Source: Thauera sp.
Lineage (GTDB): Bacteria > Pseudomonadota > Gammaproteobacteria > Burkholderiales > Rhodocyclaceae
Length of the DNA: 15,554 nt
Direction of reading: 5' to 3'
Assembly: GCA_023150215.1 (NCBI GenBank)
Contig: JAKLLJ010000039.1
Coordinates: 1 to 15,554, forward strand
The notes under the pieces: model-generated
What the model was told of the DNA's origin: nothing
Databases searched by the model: none
Seen by the model: only the letters and a program-made list of their open reading frames with translations
Translations under genes and position numbers: made by a program
Shown here: positions 15,164 through 15,554 of the stretch, piece after piece
How positions within the stretch are numbered: the first letter of the stretch is position 1
How the letters are laid out: each line of letters starts with the position of its first letter

Positions 15164-15554
15164 TCAGGCGGTGAAGAAGCGCTCGCTCAATTCCTCGATG
15201 CCGAGCTGGCGCAGCAGCTCCTGCAGGCGCTCGGCGGCGCGTCGGCGTGGTCGGTCGGGGCGGTGGCGGGCGATGATGAGTTCGTTCTTCATCGAGTGCT
15301 CCCAGCCGACCAGCTCGGTCACGGTGAGCTCGTAGCCGTGCGCCTCGAGCTGCAGGCAGCGCAGCACGTTGGTGACGTGGCTGCCGAACTCGCGTGTGTG
15401 GATCGGGTGGCGCCACAGCTCGGCCAGTGGCAGGGCGAGTGCCTGCTGCTTGTTCTTGCGCAGGACGGCGGCGACCTCGGCCTGGCAGCAGGGCACGAGC
15501 ACGATGGCGCGCGCACCCTTCTCGAGTGCGAAGCGGATCGCATCGTCGGTGGCG
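15164..15554 (-). CDS. SAM-dependent methyltransferase, C-terminal part (truncated by window edge)
   Basis: The minus-strand frame is open to the right edge, so only the last 129 residues are seen and the start lies outside. The visible part begins ATDDAIRFALEKGARAIVLV followed by PCCQAEVA. The TDDA-x-n-VLVPCCQ pattern is typical of a class I methyltransferase group (Methyltransf_32-like) in which the preceding, unseen HACD strand binds SAM. Then follow a helix with KNKQQALALPLAELWRHP and a basic C-terminal region with MKNELIIARHRP. The GTG at 15500-15502 is internal and is not the start. The substrate is unknown. A 113-bp gap with AT-rich sequence around 15111-15120 separates it from the ankyrin gene, so that gene may have its own promoter. 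Confidence 0.72.
   Translation of the reverse strand, partial: ATDDAIRFALEKGARAIVLVPCCQAEVAAVLRKNKQQALALPLAELWRHPIHTREFGSHVTNVLRCLQLEAHGYELTVTELVGWEHSMKNELIIARHRPDRPRRRAAERLQELLRQLGIEELSERFFTA

Overview
The window is GC-rich (roughly 70%), densely packed and organised like a chromosome. The protein set (OvoA, an AGCS symporter, a DUF3617 protein, a YdhR-type protein, a Bcr-type exporter and a large hybrid kinase) fits a betaproteobacterium, probably of the Thauera/Azoarcus (Rhodocyclaceae) type. That placement is inferred from gene content and composition; no rRNA or tRNA gene is visible to confirm it.

Layout, left to right. (1) 1-2589, + strand: the 3' two thirds of ovoA (ovothiol synthesis), overlapped by 4 bp by an ADP-ribosylglycohydrolase-family gene whose usual metal ligands are largely missing. 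(2) 2635-4186: a small YdhR-like monooxygenase gene (-) diverges from a secreted DUF3617 gene (+), followed by an 89-residue unknown protein (+). (3) 4262-6667, - strand: a Na+/alanine-type symporter followed by a spermidine-synthase-like methyltransferase-fold protein. (4) 6879-12602, + strand: an exported M23 peptidase that appears to lack about 30 residues of its catalytic core, a 989-residue hybrid histidine kinase (Cache-like sensor, PAS, HisKA, HATPase, REC, HPt), then a 621-residue protein that fuses an SGNH/GDSL hydrolase domain to a metacaspase-like protease domain. (5) 12603-12833: a convergent intergenic region with three 24-bp REP-like palindromic elements. (6) 12834-15554, - strand: the 3' part of a SAM-dependent methyltransferase gene running off the window, an ankyrin-repeat protein, and a Bcr/CflA-type MFS exporter that starts just after the ankyrin stop codon.

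How the genes may work together. OvoA and the glycohydrolase-like protein are almost certainly translated from one message, so the second protein may act in ovothiol or related thiol-histidine metabolism. The kinase ends in REC and HPt domains with no output domain and must pass phosphate to a regulator elsewhere. It lies 79 bp upstream of the SGNH-metacaspase gene, which has its own good sigma-70-like promoter and ribosome binding site.

The SGNH-metacaspase fusion is the most interesting object here. Both active sites look intact and are joined by a Lys/Arg-rich linker, the kind of sequence metacaspases cleave. A self-processing hydrolase, possibly part of a stress or cell-death response, is a testable hypothesis and not something the sequence proves.
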